NCBI RefSeq assembly: GCF_030247195.1
Contig: NC_080671.1
Coordinates: forward strand, 299,719,934-299,783,933
Direction: 5' to 3'
Length of the DNA stretch: 64,000 bases
From: Topomyia yanbarensis
Taxonomy: Eukaryota > Arthropoda > Insecta > Diptera > Culicidae
This document shows, one piece after another, positions 32,398 through 42,100 of the stretch; the stretch's first letter is position 1, and every line of letters begins with the position of its first letter. The notes below the pieces were generated by a model, which ran no database searches, was not told the DNA's origin, and saw only the letters and a list, made by a program, of their open reading frames with translations. The position numbers and the translations under genes are program-made.

Positions 32398-33619
32398 GCA
32401 AAAATGGTCAATTTTGCCCCCTTTTATCCGGCAATCCATTCACTCAGAAAATCTGCGTCCAAAGATGAAATCTTTGTACAACATGTATACAATAAAATGG
32501 AATTTAAGATTACCCCAAATTAATTTTATTGCGAACATACCGGTGTGGTACGGGAAAATCTATTCAATTATTAAAAACCAGTCCTAAATGTATTACTGGT
32601 TTTTATTGACGAGCGTCATAAAATTCTTTTAAAAAAAATTCTACATATCTACGATTTGGGAGCCTTAAACCTATACCAACATATTTCAGAACAACTTTCA
32701 CTTATATTAGCAGATTTATTTTCATGAGGTAAGCGATACATGTGCGTGGAATGTGTCTAAGGAGAATTGTATTCAAAGTATTGGTCTATTCAGCTAGGAA
32801 TAAGTGGATTAATTTTTTTTATTTTTTTTTGTTTATTGATATCGGTGGTTAAAGCAGTAGTGTAATTAAAATTCTACAACAAAGAGTTTACTCGAGTTAA
32901 TCAGTTTCTCTTGCAGTCATTTACACTGATTTCAAAATAATTAAAAACCCGTTACATTTTACGTCTTGACCCTACGCAACTCCGTGCAAACCGGTTCTAC
33001 TATATTTATCTTCGAAAATATGCGGAGTTAAACTTTGATACTTTACGATAATATTCTCAGATGATGGCTATTTATTACATAACAAAAATAAATATATTTT
33101 TGGGAAGATTTAAATAGCTTCGTTCCCTTAATCAAATAAGGCAATTTATATTGTCTTATTATCTTAGAAATATTGAAATTTGTTCACGAAAATTGAAATT
33201 TGTGTGCATGTTTGGTTTATCATTTTAGTCTGGATGATAGTACACACCTACAGCATTATTTTGTAATTGTTTCTTATAATTTAACAATTTTGAATGCACC
33301 AATAAGGCTCAAAAAGTGTTTAGCAATTCTACATTGTTGGTGTAGCACTTCGGCCAAAATTTGAACTAGTTCTAGCAATATATCTTTTTACATATACTTG
33401 AGTTACTAACCTTGAAAAGAAGTATTCCGCTACACAAACGTTGGAAAGCACCTTGAATTGGTATTAATTGATTTGATCAATTATAGACAAAAAACCAATG
33501 TAAAAACCTTTCTTTAATATTTAAAAAGCTTGAAATAAATTTGAACGCTAATTTTTAATTGAACATTATAATGTGCTTCTTGCTAATTTCACATTTCCCG
33601 CGAATAAAAAAAAATAAAA
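30758..33619. other. Interior of the TIR element, no gene recognised
   Basis: AT-rich. Starts with a tandem duplicate of AAATAAGTTTTTTCAAGCAA (30,761 and 30,788). GTGAAG(T)CCCGTTCCA-like segments recur at about 31,470 and 31,700. No frame with family similarity. Confidence 0.5.
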
Positions 33620-33899
33620 AGTCTTCGTAAACTTTTGGCGTGGGGGGGGGGGGGGGGTTTGGTAAAAGTCTACTAAGGTCTACTAGGGGGGAGGGGGGGG
33701 GGGGGTTAAAAATTCTCAAATTTCGGTCTACGTGGTTTATGAACGGTCCCTAAGCGAATAGTTGCTTACCGACCACCCAACTCCCTTTTGGCCCTTCATA
33801 CAGTAACATACTGATTAGGGTCAGTGAGTAATGCTTGATCAAATTGTTGTGTTAGGACTGCTCAGTGCTATGGGCGGTGGTCCTGCTACAATAGGTGGT

Positions 33900-34170
33900 A
33901 GTAAAACACTTAACATCATCCACAAACAAGGCACTATAACATTAAAAGTATTGAAGATACAGGTTTGAACTCTTAAGCAAAATTGTATGCAAAAAGTAGC
34001 CCTACAACATTGCAGAACATATGATTTCATTATCTATACATTTAAAAAAAATAAGAGTTATATGTCACTTTTAGGAAGATTAATCACTGAATGTACTAAA
34101 CCAGAGGAAAGGTCTTGAAATACTGATAAAACCTTCAGAAAACATTATTGATCTAAAAAAAAACTTTTCA
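33900..34170 (-). repeat. Dispersed repeat, inverted copy of 13,085-13,333
   Basis: Reads in reverse complement as the 13-kb copy. It continues further (GTGGATGATGTTAAGTG), where the 13-kb copy switches into foldback sequence. The left flank of element D lies inside or next to it. Confidence 0.6.
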
Positions 34171-34174
34171 GGCC

Positions 34175-34188
34175 ATTTTCATTATTAT
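34175..34188 (+). repeat. Target-site duplication of element D, left copy
   Basis: ATTTTCATTATTAT here is repeated exactly at 44,399-44,412, directly outside the 5' end of element D. Confidence 0.9.
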
Positions 34189-34307
34189 TTTTTTTTTATT
34201 CAAATCGTTTATTTGATAAGGCACGTTGCGTTAGCTTAAAGGTGCCAATTTTGTTTTGTTTTACATTTTAAATTGCTTAAAACTAGGTGATTACATATTG
34301 ATTTTTG
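34189..34307 (-). other. 3' terminal piece of element D, displaced by the insertion
   Basis: The reverse complement matches the last 120 bp of B: ATCAATATGTAA, CTAGTTTTAAG, ATTGGCACCTTTAAGCTAAC, CTTATCAAATAAACG, then A. Alone it would look like a truncated relic, but the matching breakpoint at 38,432 and the shared TSD show it is the end of D. Confidence 0.88.
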
Positions 34308-34544
34308 AAGTAGAATACTTCTAACGTTTCAATATAGGGGTCCCGTTTCAAAAATTTCTGCCAGAATTTTACCCGATTTTTTAAACGTGAATATCTGCCT
34401 TTGTACTGAATGAAAAAATAATATTATTACGCTATCTGATTGGAAATATGTACAACAATTTTGTATCCAATTCGGTAGTATGTACAATTACTAAAAATAG
34501 CGGAAATAATGGATTTTATGAAAGTAGTAATTATCTGATTCATG

Positions 34545-34627
34545 ATTGGTTGGTACAATTCGCTCAAAAAGCAAGCGTTGCTGGGACTGCCTCTTTTTCA
34601 TCGAAAGAACTGTGACGGGTATAAAAA
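34545..34627 (+). promoter_or_regulatory. Promoter-like segment: inverted CCAAT box and TATA box, copy 1
   Basis: ATTGG at 34,545-34,549 and TATAAAAA at 34,620-34,627, 75 bp apart. The copy at 53.4 kb keeps the same two elements at the same spacing. Histone and other strong pol II genes often have such a layout. No coding sequence follows within 500 bp, so function is inferred only from conservation. Confidence 0.4.
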
Positions 34628-35173
34628 GAGAACACAAGAAAAATTCGTTAGTTTGTGTTCTGACGTTGTAAGCGTAGCAGCTGCTGCGTTTCATGTCAGC
34701 ACATTCTTCTATGGTAGGTAATAGATACCATGATTGCCGCCAGACGCTGATGATTCTAATCATGAAATGACGTGACAATTTTTGTATTTCAATATCACAC
34801 TATCGACAAGCAAAAATGAACAGATCTCGAAAACGTGAAAACTCCCATACATCAGTCAATCTATCCCCGGCAGAGCCGTCCATAGGGAGCAGGTTGGTAA
34901 TTCAAACGAACACGAAAGTTATAAATAAATGTGCCGCGTGCGTGCCTGTTTGAATCAGTTGTTGCTCTTTTGCCAGACAAGTAACATCGTGCCTGTAGCG
35001 TCTCGTACGACAGATTTGAGCACCCAGCACGCTACTCTTCTATGAATGGCGTCATCATCGACTATTTAAAGAATATCATTCCTCGGCTCGAGCGAGCGGC
35101 TTCATTCTCCCCTCAGACATCGGGCCGTAAAGAACAGTAGTAGCAATCATGCATGTTGACAGTGCGCTGCGAT

Positions 35174-35820
35174 TAGGGACGTTTCGATATTAAAATACAT
35201 CGATACTTAGAATCGATACTGGTATCGAATACAGGTACTGATACTTTCGGTATAATCGTAGTCGTAGTATCGATACTTGAAAGTATCGTCATTCGATTCC
35301 AAATTTTTACAGTAGCTTTTCCTGAATTAGGTAATCTACAAACCGTTGTTTGGCAATTCAGCAGTGGGTTTTGCCAGTCAACGTTTTGCTCTGCTCCTGC
35401 AAATAGAAAAATTCTTTCGACACATATCTTTTATTGGTCTGATCCGTCGACGATTCTGTCAGACGTTGAATGTCAGAAAAGATAGACAATACTGTCAAAT
35501 AATGGGCAATGTTCGGAATCGATTTTTTTTAACAAATGCGATCGGTGCTCCAGTTATTTAGCAACTCAAATACAACAACCGATTCCGCAACGGTTCAGCC
35601 TGAATAGGTAATTACATTTCACTCGGAAATCATTTCAAAATCGTTCAGAATTCCGAATCGAATACTTCCAACTACTGGTTCCTTCGATTCTTTTCGATAT
35701 CGTAAAGAGTGTATCGATATCAGTAAAGTATCGTGCTTGAAGTATCGACACCAAAACATCGAGTATCGAAAACAGAAGTATCGATTCCGTACTAGTATTG
35801 AAAATATAGAAACGTCCCTA
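35174..35820. mobile_element. hAT-type element, 647 bp, with perfect 8-bp TSD and GTATCGATAC-rich ends
   Basis: Ends TAGGGACGTTTCGATAT and ATATAGAAACGTCCCTA, flanked by GCTGCGAT at 35,166-35,173 and 35,821-35,828. Both ends are packed with ATCGATAC/GTATCGA motifs (about 35,195-35,300 and 35,690-35,800), likely transposase-binding subterminal repeats. The centre (35,335-35,490) shares sequence with 15,180-15,330. No transposase. Confidence 0.92.
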
Positions 35821-35952
35821 GCTGCGATGAGTGCTGCATTTGATCACTGCTGGGGGTGATCCGTGTAACTAGCGCGCGGCTGGAAGAGTTGGCAAACCTC
35901 AGTTGAAGCTGACTAATTGTTCCATTCTGCATGTTATTATTGTTAAATTAAA

Positions 35953-35968
35953 AGCCCTTTTAAGGGCT
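35953..35968 (+). promoter_or_regulatory. Histone-type 3' stem-loop AGCCCT-TTTA-AGGGCT
   Basis: Six base pairs and a TTTA loop match the geometry of the metazoan replication-dependent histone mRNA 3' stem-loop. It is preceded by AAA. A related segment at 36,452-36,537 has the same upstream sequence (GCGGCTGGAAGAG, GCTGACTAATT, TCCATTCTGCATGTTAT) but breaks off inside the stem-loop. No histone coding sequence is seen upstream, so this is a sequence resemblance, not proof of a histone 3' end. Confidence 0.5.
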
Positions 35969-36593
35969 ATAACAATAACAAACAATAAAGAACAAATTGG
36001 AATTTTTCCAATCATTGATAGTGATAATCCAATTGCGCAGTTTAAATTCGTTATTTGTTGCTTGCGCGTATATTAACAATCTGAAATTTGCAACAATATG
36101 TTATTTGTTTAAATTTATCCTTCCGAAACAATACCAAAGTGTGCAGCTACTTAAAGTACATTTCCAGGTTGATCCTGTGATTTATTAAAAATAGTTTTTC
36201 GGAAACATAATCCAAAATTCTGCAATGTTTCAGAAAATTGGAGGATGTGGCAACACAGCCAGCTAGCGAAAGCCGTACCAAAAAGAATCCGCAAAATATT
36301 TTTTCGTTATTCTGCATGAAGGCAGTCCTTCCATCATCAGTGGGAAAGTGATAAAAGCCGATGTCACGTTTCAAGTTATCAGTATTTCATATTAGATGCT
36401 GAAGAGAAAGGTTGTTTCTTTTCATTTCGAAATATTTATCTGATGTAAGTAACGTGCGGCTGGAAGAGATGGCAAACCTTTTTTGCAGCTGACTAATTAT
36501 TCCATTCTGCATGTTATTTTTGTTAAACCAAAAGCCCTGAGTTAGTTTAGTATTTTTCATTCCATAGCACGCGTGTTTGTGTATCACACAAAT

Positions 36594-36689
36594 AGTCCTT
36601 TTCAGGATTCCACCATTGGTCCTTTTCAGGACCCCACATACAAAACAGTTAATTTGAATGATTCCCTTAACATCGTTCTTTTTAGGACC
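36594..36689 (+). promoter_or_regulatory. Cluster of three histone-type stem-loops
   Basis: AGTCCT-TTTC-AGGATT (36,594-36,609), GGTCCT-TTTC-AGGACC (36,618-36,633, perfect and canonical) and a decayed GTTCT-TTTT-AGGAC (about 36,675-36,688). The last two are followed by the similar tails CCCACATACAAAACA and CCCAAATATAAAACA, so the unit was duplicated. In histone mRNAs this hairpin binds SLBP and directs 3' processing. No histone frame is adjacent. Confidence 0.55.
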
Positions 36690-37226
36690 CCAAATATAAA
36701 ACATTTCAGAGTTAGTGTTAATTAAACCACCGAATATGTAAAGATGCATATGTTATACTTTCTTCGTTTACGAATAATTTGATTTATGACCAGTTATTTT
36801 TCTTTCGTGCTTGCAAACATACGATTTGATAGCAGGTATTTAAAGATAGATGTAAGATTTTGTTTGTGAGCATCATTAATTTATGTTCCCATTTCATGGA
36901 TTTGAATAAAACTTTTTTAGAACTTGAATTTATCACACTATAGGTTATCGATTTTAATTTAAAAATTCAACTATTATCTCTAGTGAAGAATAGCATGCCT
37001 GTGTGTGGTTCTGAAACAATCGATGGAATTAACGGGTTTTAATTTGGCCACGGATAATATTGCTTGCTCATAAAACTGGCTGCATTTTTAATGTCATCGT
37101 GGTCGTGTCTTGCACACAACACTTAGATTTTTTAAGGAGCTGAATAAATGGATTGACGATGGGGTGATTTGGTGCGAGAACCGCGCTCTCTTGTTCCTTA
37201 AATTATATGTGGCGTCAGGTGCTTGT

Positions 37227-37282
37227 ACAGATAAATTCACCCCGACGCGCGTTCCAGTGTGCACCGTGGTGAATTTATCTGT
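37227..37282 (+). repeat. Hairpin with 15-bp perfect stem
   Basis: ACAGATAAATTCACC (37,227-37,241) pairs with GGTGAATTTATCTGT (37,268-37,282). The corresponding place in the second copy (54,910-54,980) also forms hairpins, but of different sequence. Confidence 0.75.
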
Positions 37283-38012
37283 GTGTTTGTTTCCTCCGGC
37301 AAGCCGTAATGCGTACTGGTTGTTTCGTTGTGTAAAGGAGATGGTGTTGGCTTATTGGATACTGATAATATGATTTTCTGTTCATGATTTGATACGAGTT
37401 ACTTCGGAAAGTTTATTTACGAGTTTATAGTTATTTTTGCACTACCAGGGGAAATTTATAGTACTTGGTCCTCGGAGCAAACTGAGAAACAGTTTTACGT
37501 ATCATCATGTTTTAAACTCAGCTAAATAACGGTCCGGAAAACAGATAATTGTATCCACATTAGGCCGGCTTATTTTGTGTGTGGCTAAATGACGCAATGT
37601 GCTTTTTACTTATTTTGTTTGCGAATATCGCGGCTACACAAATGAAAAGCTCCATTATTGTGAAAACTCCACTCTAAGATACCTGCTTGGTTAAGGTTCG
37701 AGCATATTATTATTTATGAAAATATGGGGTAAAACGCGCCTCCTAAGGAAATATGATCATAGTCTATAGAACATTAATTGGGAGAATTTAATAAATATAA
37801 TTCAACCAACATTTCCCCCTGTAATCGCAATCATAACGCTTTGAAAAATGTTCAAAATTTTAAAGATTCACAACAACAACGGGACAGAAAGCTCATTGGA
37901 CTAACACGTAATTTTGTTTTCTGTTGAGATTTCGCAAAAGTGTAGCTTTAAATCGTCTTAGGTTATGCAATTATTAGGTTTTCAAAACAATTGTTCTGTT
38001 ATAGATTAGAAA

Positions 38013-38425
38013 GATGGGTAGGTAATGTCAACGACATTACCGAAATGAAGTAGCGTACGTTTTAAGTTGTTAATACGATTGCTGCAGTTTTTACTAATTT
38101 CTGAAAGGTTTTATTAAAATAAGGTATTTCTAATGGAATTAGCGAAATAACGGTACAAGTATATACGATTCTCTACTGTTGCCAAATGAATTGATTCACT
38201 CTCATTTAATGCTCTTTGCAGGGTTACCATATGAGGATAAATATGTTGGAATATTTTAGGTTTTGATGTAGGTGTACCGATATTTCGGTATTTCCATTAG
38301 AAATAACGAAATGGCTGGTTTTAATATAACCTATCAGAATATAGTCAAAATTGTAGCATTCGCATTAACATCCTAAAGTGTATTCTACTTCACTCCGGTT
38401 ATGTCTCCGACATTACCCACCCATC
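38013..38425. mobile_element. MITE with about 75-bp TIR starting GATGGGTAGGTAATGTC
   Basis: Left 38,013-38,090 and right about 38,345-38,425 are inverted copies: GATGGGTAGGTAATGTC, GACATWACC, TGAAGTAG, GTTAAT and so on. Related ends occur at 56,440-56,490, 63,015-63,075 and, decayed, at 45,030-45,055. The TSD is unclear because of flanking T runs. Superfamily unknown. Confidence 0.75.
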
Positions 38426-38431
38426 TTTTTT

Positions 38432-39136
38432 AAAATGAAACTAATGCGATTTTATAGCTATCTTATATATCTACACAAGGGGATAATATTGTTTTCGTAA
38501 GATTAGGGGGGTCATTTAGTTTTTGTGGCAATATGGTTTGACATTTTTATCAGTGAGATTATTGGAGCAAATAATGTTTAATTAAGGGGGACAATTTTTT
38601 ACGACTAACTTAAAACTAGGCATAACTAGAGGGCATGATTGAATTTTGTAAAGATTCGTAATTATAGTTATTTTTGTGGGTAGTAGAGTTGGGCAATTTC
38701 AACGAGATTATATAATATAATAGTAAAAACTAGAAGAGACAAGAAGAGCTAAATGCTTCGTGATGATATTGGGGGGGGGGGGGGGGGTAGGGGTGTTACT
38801 TCTGGGTATAAGAGTCAGGGGAGGGAGAGTAGACAAAGATGGCAGGGAGAGAAAATTATTTCAGTTTCAGGCATCGTGAGATCAACGGATGGATTACAAA
38901 CTCGGGTGGCCTTCATCAGGGGAATCATGTACTGGGACGCCGGGTGGTCCTCCTCAAGATGGCAGGGGTTTTTCCAGACGATTTCGTAGTACGGCTCAGA
39001 TGTGGATCGGCTACATTTCGAGTTAAGCGTGTTATGTTCGTGCCGTAGGTCCCGTGTTTGTTGGCTCATTCGATACAGATGGTTTGATACAGGTGGAAGA
39101 GCGTTCTGAGAATGATAAGGAGATAACAAGGGGCAG
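38432..39136 (-). other. 3' UTR of element D, coding-proximal part
   Basis: Matches the B 3' UTR in order, including the homopolymer tract at about 38,770-38,787 and AATGACCCCCCTAATCTTAC, and ends abruptly at the insertion border. Confidence 0.88.
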
Positions 39137-42100
39137 TTAGACTTGTATATTGATGGTTTTCACAAAGGTGTATATAAGGGACATATAGAGAACGTCGCGG
39201 CTTGCCAGCACATCTCGAACCGGGACGTTGGTTGGTCTTCCTCGGGCCCGCAGGGTATCCATTAGCCGAGACCTAGCGGAACTGTACTCGGTGCACGCCC
39301 AGACAATGTGCTCGATGTCGTGATAGCCGTCGCCACAAGCGCAGATACCACTATCCACGAGCCCAATACGCCGGAGATGTGCATCCAGCGTGTAATGGTT
39401 TGCCATGAGTCGGGACATCACACGAATGAAGTCACGACCCACATCCATCCCCTTGAACCAAGGTTTCGTCGATACCTTAGGGATTATCGAATGTAGCCAC
39501 CTTCCCAGCTCTCCACTGCTCCACGAAGTTTGCCAACTTTCGAGGGTTCTCTGATGAGTAATACTGAAAAATTCGCTGAAGCAAATTGGTCTTTCGTAAA
39601 CGTCTCCTTCTAAGGCACCCACCTTAGCTAAGGAGTCTGCCTTCTCATTGCCCGGAATGGAGCAATGAGAAGGGACCCATACCAAGGTAATCTGGAAAGA
39701 GTTGTCAGATAAAGCACTCAGTAGCTCCCGTATTTTCCCCAAAAAATACGAGGAGTGCTTGCCTTGTTTCATCGAGCGAATAGCGTCAATGGAACTGAGG
39801 CTATCCGAAACGATGAAGTAATGGTCTGCGGGTAATGTTTCAATGACTCCAAGGGTATACTGAATGGCAGCTAGTTCTGCGGCGTAAACTGAAGCAGGGT
39901 CACTGAGTTTGTAGGAGGCGGTGAACTTTTGATTGAAAATACCGAAGCCAGTGGATCCTTCGAGGTTTGATCCGTCAGTATAAAACATCTTAGAACAGTC
40001 GACTTCTTGGAATTTATTATAAAAAATGTTTGGAACCACTTGTGGGCGTATGTGGTCCGGAATTCCACTAATCTCGTCTTTCATGGATGTGTCGAAGAAA
40101 ACAGTAGATTCAGAAGTATTTATGAAATGCACACGGTTGGGATTGTAAGAAGAAGGGTTAATATTCTGCGCCATGTAGTCAAAGTACAGGGACATGAAAC
40201 GGGTCTGAGAATTGAGCTCAACAAGCCTTTCGAAATTTTCAATCACGACCGGGTTCAAGATATCGCATCGAATGAGCAATCGATATGAGAGTTCCCAAAA
40301 TCGATTTTTCAACGGGAGAACGCCCGACAGCACTTCGAGACTCATCGTATGGGTCGACTGCATGCACCCTAAGGCGATACGCAAACAACGATACTGAATT
40401 CTTTCGAGTTTGATGAAATGTATGTTCGCGGCGGAGCGAAAGCAGAAGCATCCGTATTCCATTACCGACAGTATCGTTGTTTGATACAACCTAATTAGGT
40501 CTCCTGGGTGGGCACCCCACCATGTTCCGGTTATTGTACGAAGAAAGTTGATCCTTTGTTGACATTTCTGTTTCAGATACCGAATATGGCATCCCCAAGT
40601 ACCTTTCGAGTCGAACCAGACCCCTAGATATTTTACTGTGAAGACCTGAGCGATAGTTTGACCCATTAATAGAAGCTGTAGTTGTGCTGGTTCACGCTTC
40701 CTTGAAAATACAACTAGCTCAGTTTTCTCCGTGGAGAATTCGATACCCAGCTTAATAGCCCAAGCAGACAAATTGTCCAGGGTATTCTGTAATGGTCCTT
40801 GTAGATCGACAGCTTTGGGTCCCGTAACAGACACCACGCCATCGTCTGCAAGTTGCCTTAACGTGCAGGAATTGTCAAGACATTCATCAATGTCGTTGAC
40901 ATAGAAATTGTATAAAAGGGGGCTTAGACATGAGCCCTGGGGAAGGCCCATGTAGCTAAATCGTGATGTCGATAAGTCACCATGCGAAAAATGCATGTGC
41001 TTTTCCGACAACAAGTTTAGTAAAAAGTTGTTTAAAGTCGCTGAAAGACCATGCTGGTGCAGCTTCTCTGAAAGAATGTTGATCGAAACTGAATCAAAAG
41101 CCCCCTTAATATCTAGGAACACTGATGCCATCTGCTCTTTGCTAGCATAGACCATTTGAATTTCAGTTGAGAGCAACGCAAGACAATCGTTCGTCCCATT
41201 GCCTTTGCGAAAGCCAAATTGTGTATCTGACAGTAAGCCATTTGCTTCGACCCAATTGTCGAGGCGGGATAGGATCATTTTCTCGAACAACTTCCGGATA
41301 CAGGATAGCATTGCGATCGGACGGTACGAATTGTGGTCGGAGGCTGGTTTTCCTGGTTTTTGGATGGCGATGACCTTCACTTGTCTCCAATCGAGTGGGA
41401 CAATGTTAGCCTCGAGAAACTTATTAAATAAGTTCAACAAGCGTCTCTTGGCAGAGTCAGGCAGATTCTTCAACAAGTTGAATTTGATTCTGTCTGGCCC
41501 CGGAGCTTTATTGTTACACGACAAGAGAGCAAGTGAGAACTCCACCATCGAAAAAGGTGTTTCGTTCGCGCTATCGTGAGGAGACGCGGCGCGGTAAATC
41601 TTCTGTGCCGGGGCGGAATCCGGACAAACCTTCTTGGCGAAATCGAATATCCAACGGTTTGAATATTCCACGCGCTCATTAGTACTGTTTCGATTTCGCA
41701 TACGTCGGGCTGTTCCCCAAAGAGTGCTCATCGATGTTTCTCTCGTTAATCCGTCGACGAACCGGCGCCAATAATCGCGTTTTTTGGCTTTCATCAAACT
41801 CTTCATTCGCTTGTCTAACGTCGCGTACTGTCGAAAACTGGCGGGTAACCCGTCGTTCCGGAAGGTCTTAAACGCGGCGGCCTTCTCTGCGTACACGTCT
41901 GAGCACTCTTTATCCCACCAGGGATTGGGAGAACGTTTCTGTATGTTCGCGCCGGGTACTGGCCTAGTCTGAGCTTGATTCGCGCTGTCGAGAATCAAGC
42001 CAGCCAAAAAGCTGTACTCTTCCTCCGGAGGAAGTTCTTGGGTAGATTCGATGTTGTCGGATATCGCGGCAGCATAGCTCTTCCAATCGATATTTCGTGT

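Larger units (their letters stand above)
28941..33750. mobile_element. 4.8-kb TIR element of unresolved superfamily
   Basis: TIR GGGCCGTTCATAAACCACGT... at 28,941-28,964 matches the inverse at 33,726-33,750, with TAAG flanking both sides (28,937-28,940; 33,751-33,754). Subterminal GTCTACG-type motifs and long G tracts occur at both ends (about 28,960-29,060 and 33,620-33,735). No transposase was found inside. The interior carries an R1-like retrotransposon fragment, six copies of GCGTTAGGGGACAAC and AT-rich DNA. It is probably a non-autonomous element enlarged by later insertions. Confidence 0.75.
34308..38431 (+). mobile_element. 4.1-kb block inserted in the 3' UTR of element D; related pieces at 53.1-56.5 kb
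   Basis: Borders are defined by comparison with the uninterrupted 3' UTR of B. TTTTTGAA at the left edge and TTTTTTAA at the right edge may be an 8-bp TSD with one mismatch. Contents in order: promoter-like segment (34,308-34,790), a hAT-type element (35,174-35,820), two related segments ending at histone-type stem-loops, three more stem-loops (36,594-36,689), a hairpin (37,227-37,282), GGGGTAAAA-type repeat sequence (about 37,735-37,870) and a MITE (38,013-38,425). Segments at 53,122-53,520, 54,858-55,245 and 56,113-56,480 match in the same order. No coding frame recognised. Confidence 0.7.

Noticed and set aside
34189..34307. Independent 5'-truncated LINE copy
   Set aside because: The breakpoint matches that of D at 38,432, the orientation is the same and the 14-bp TSD pairs with the 5' end of D, so it is the displaced end of D.
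34800..36700. Histone coding gene
   Set aside because: Stem-loops and promoter-like motifs are present, but no frame resembling H1, H2A, H2B, H3 or H4 was found on either strand.
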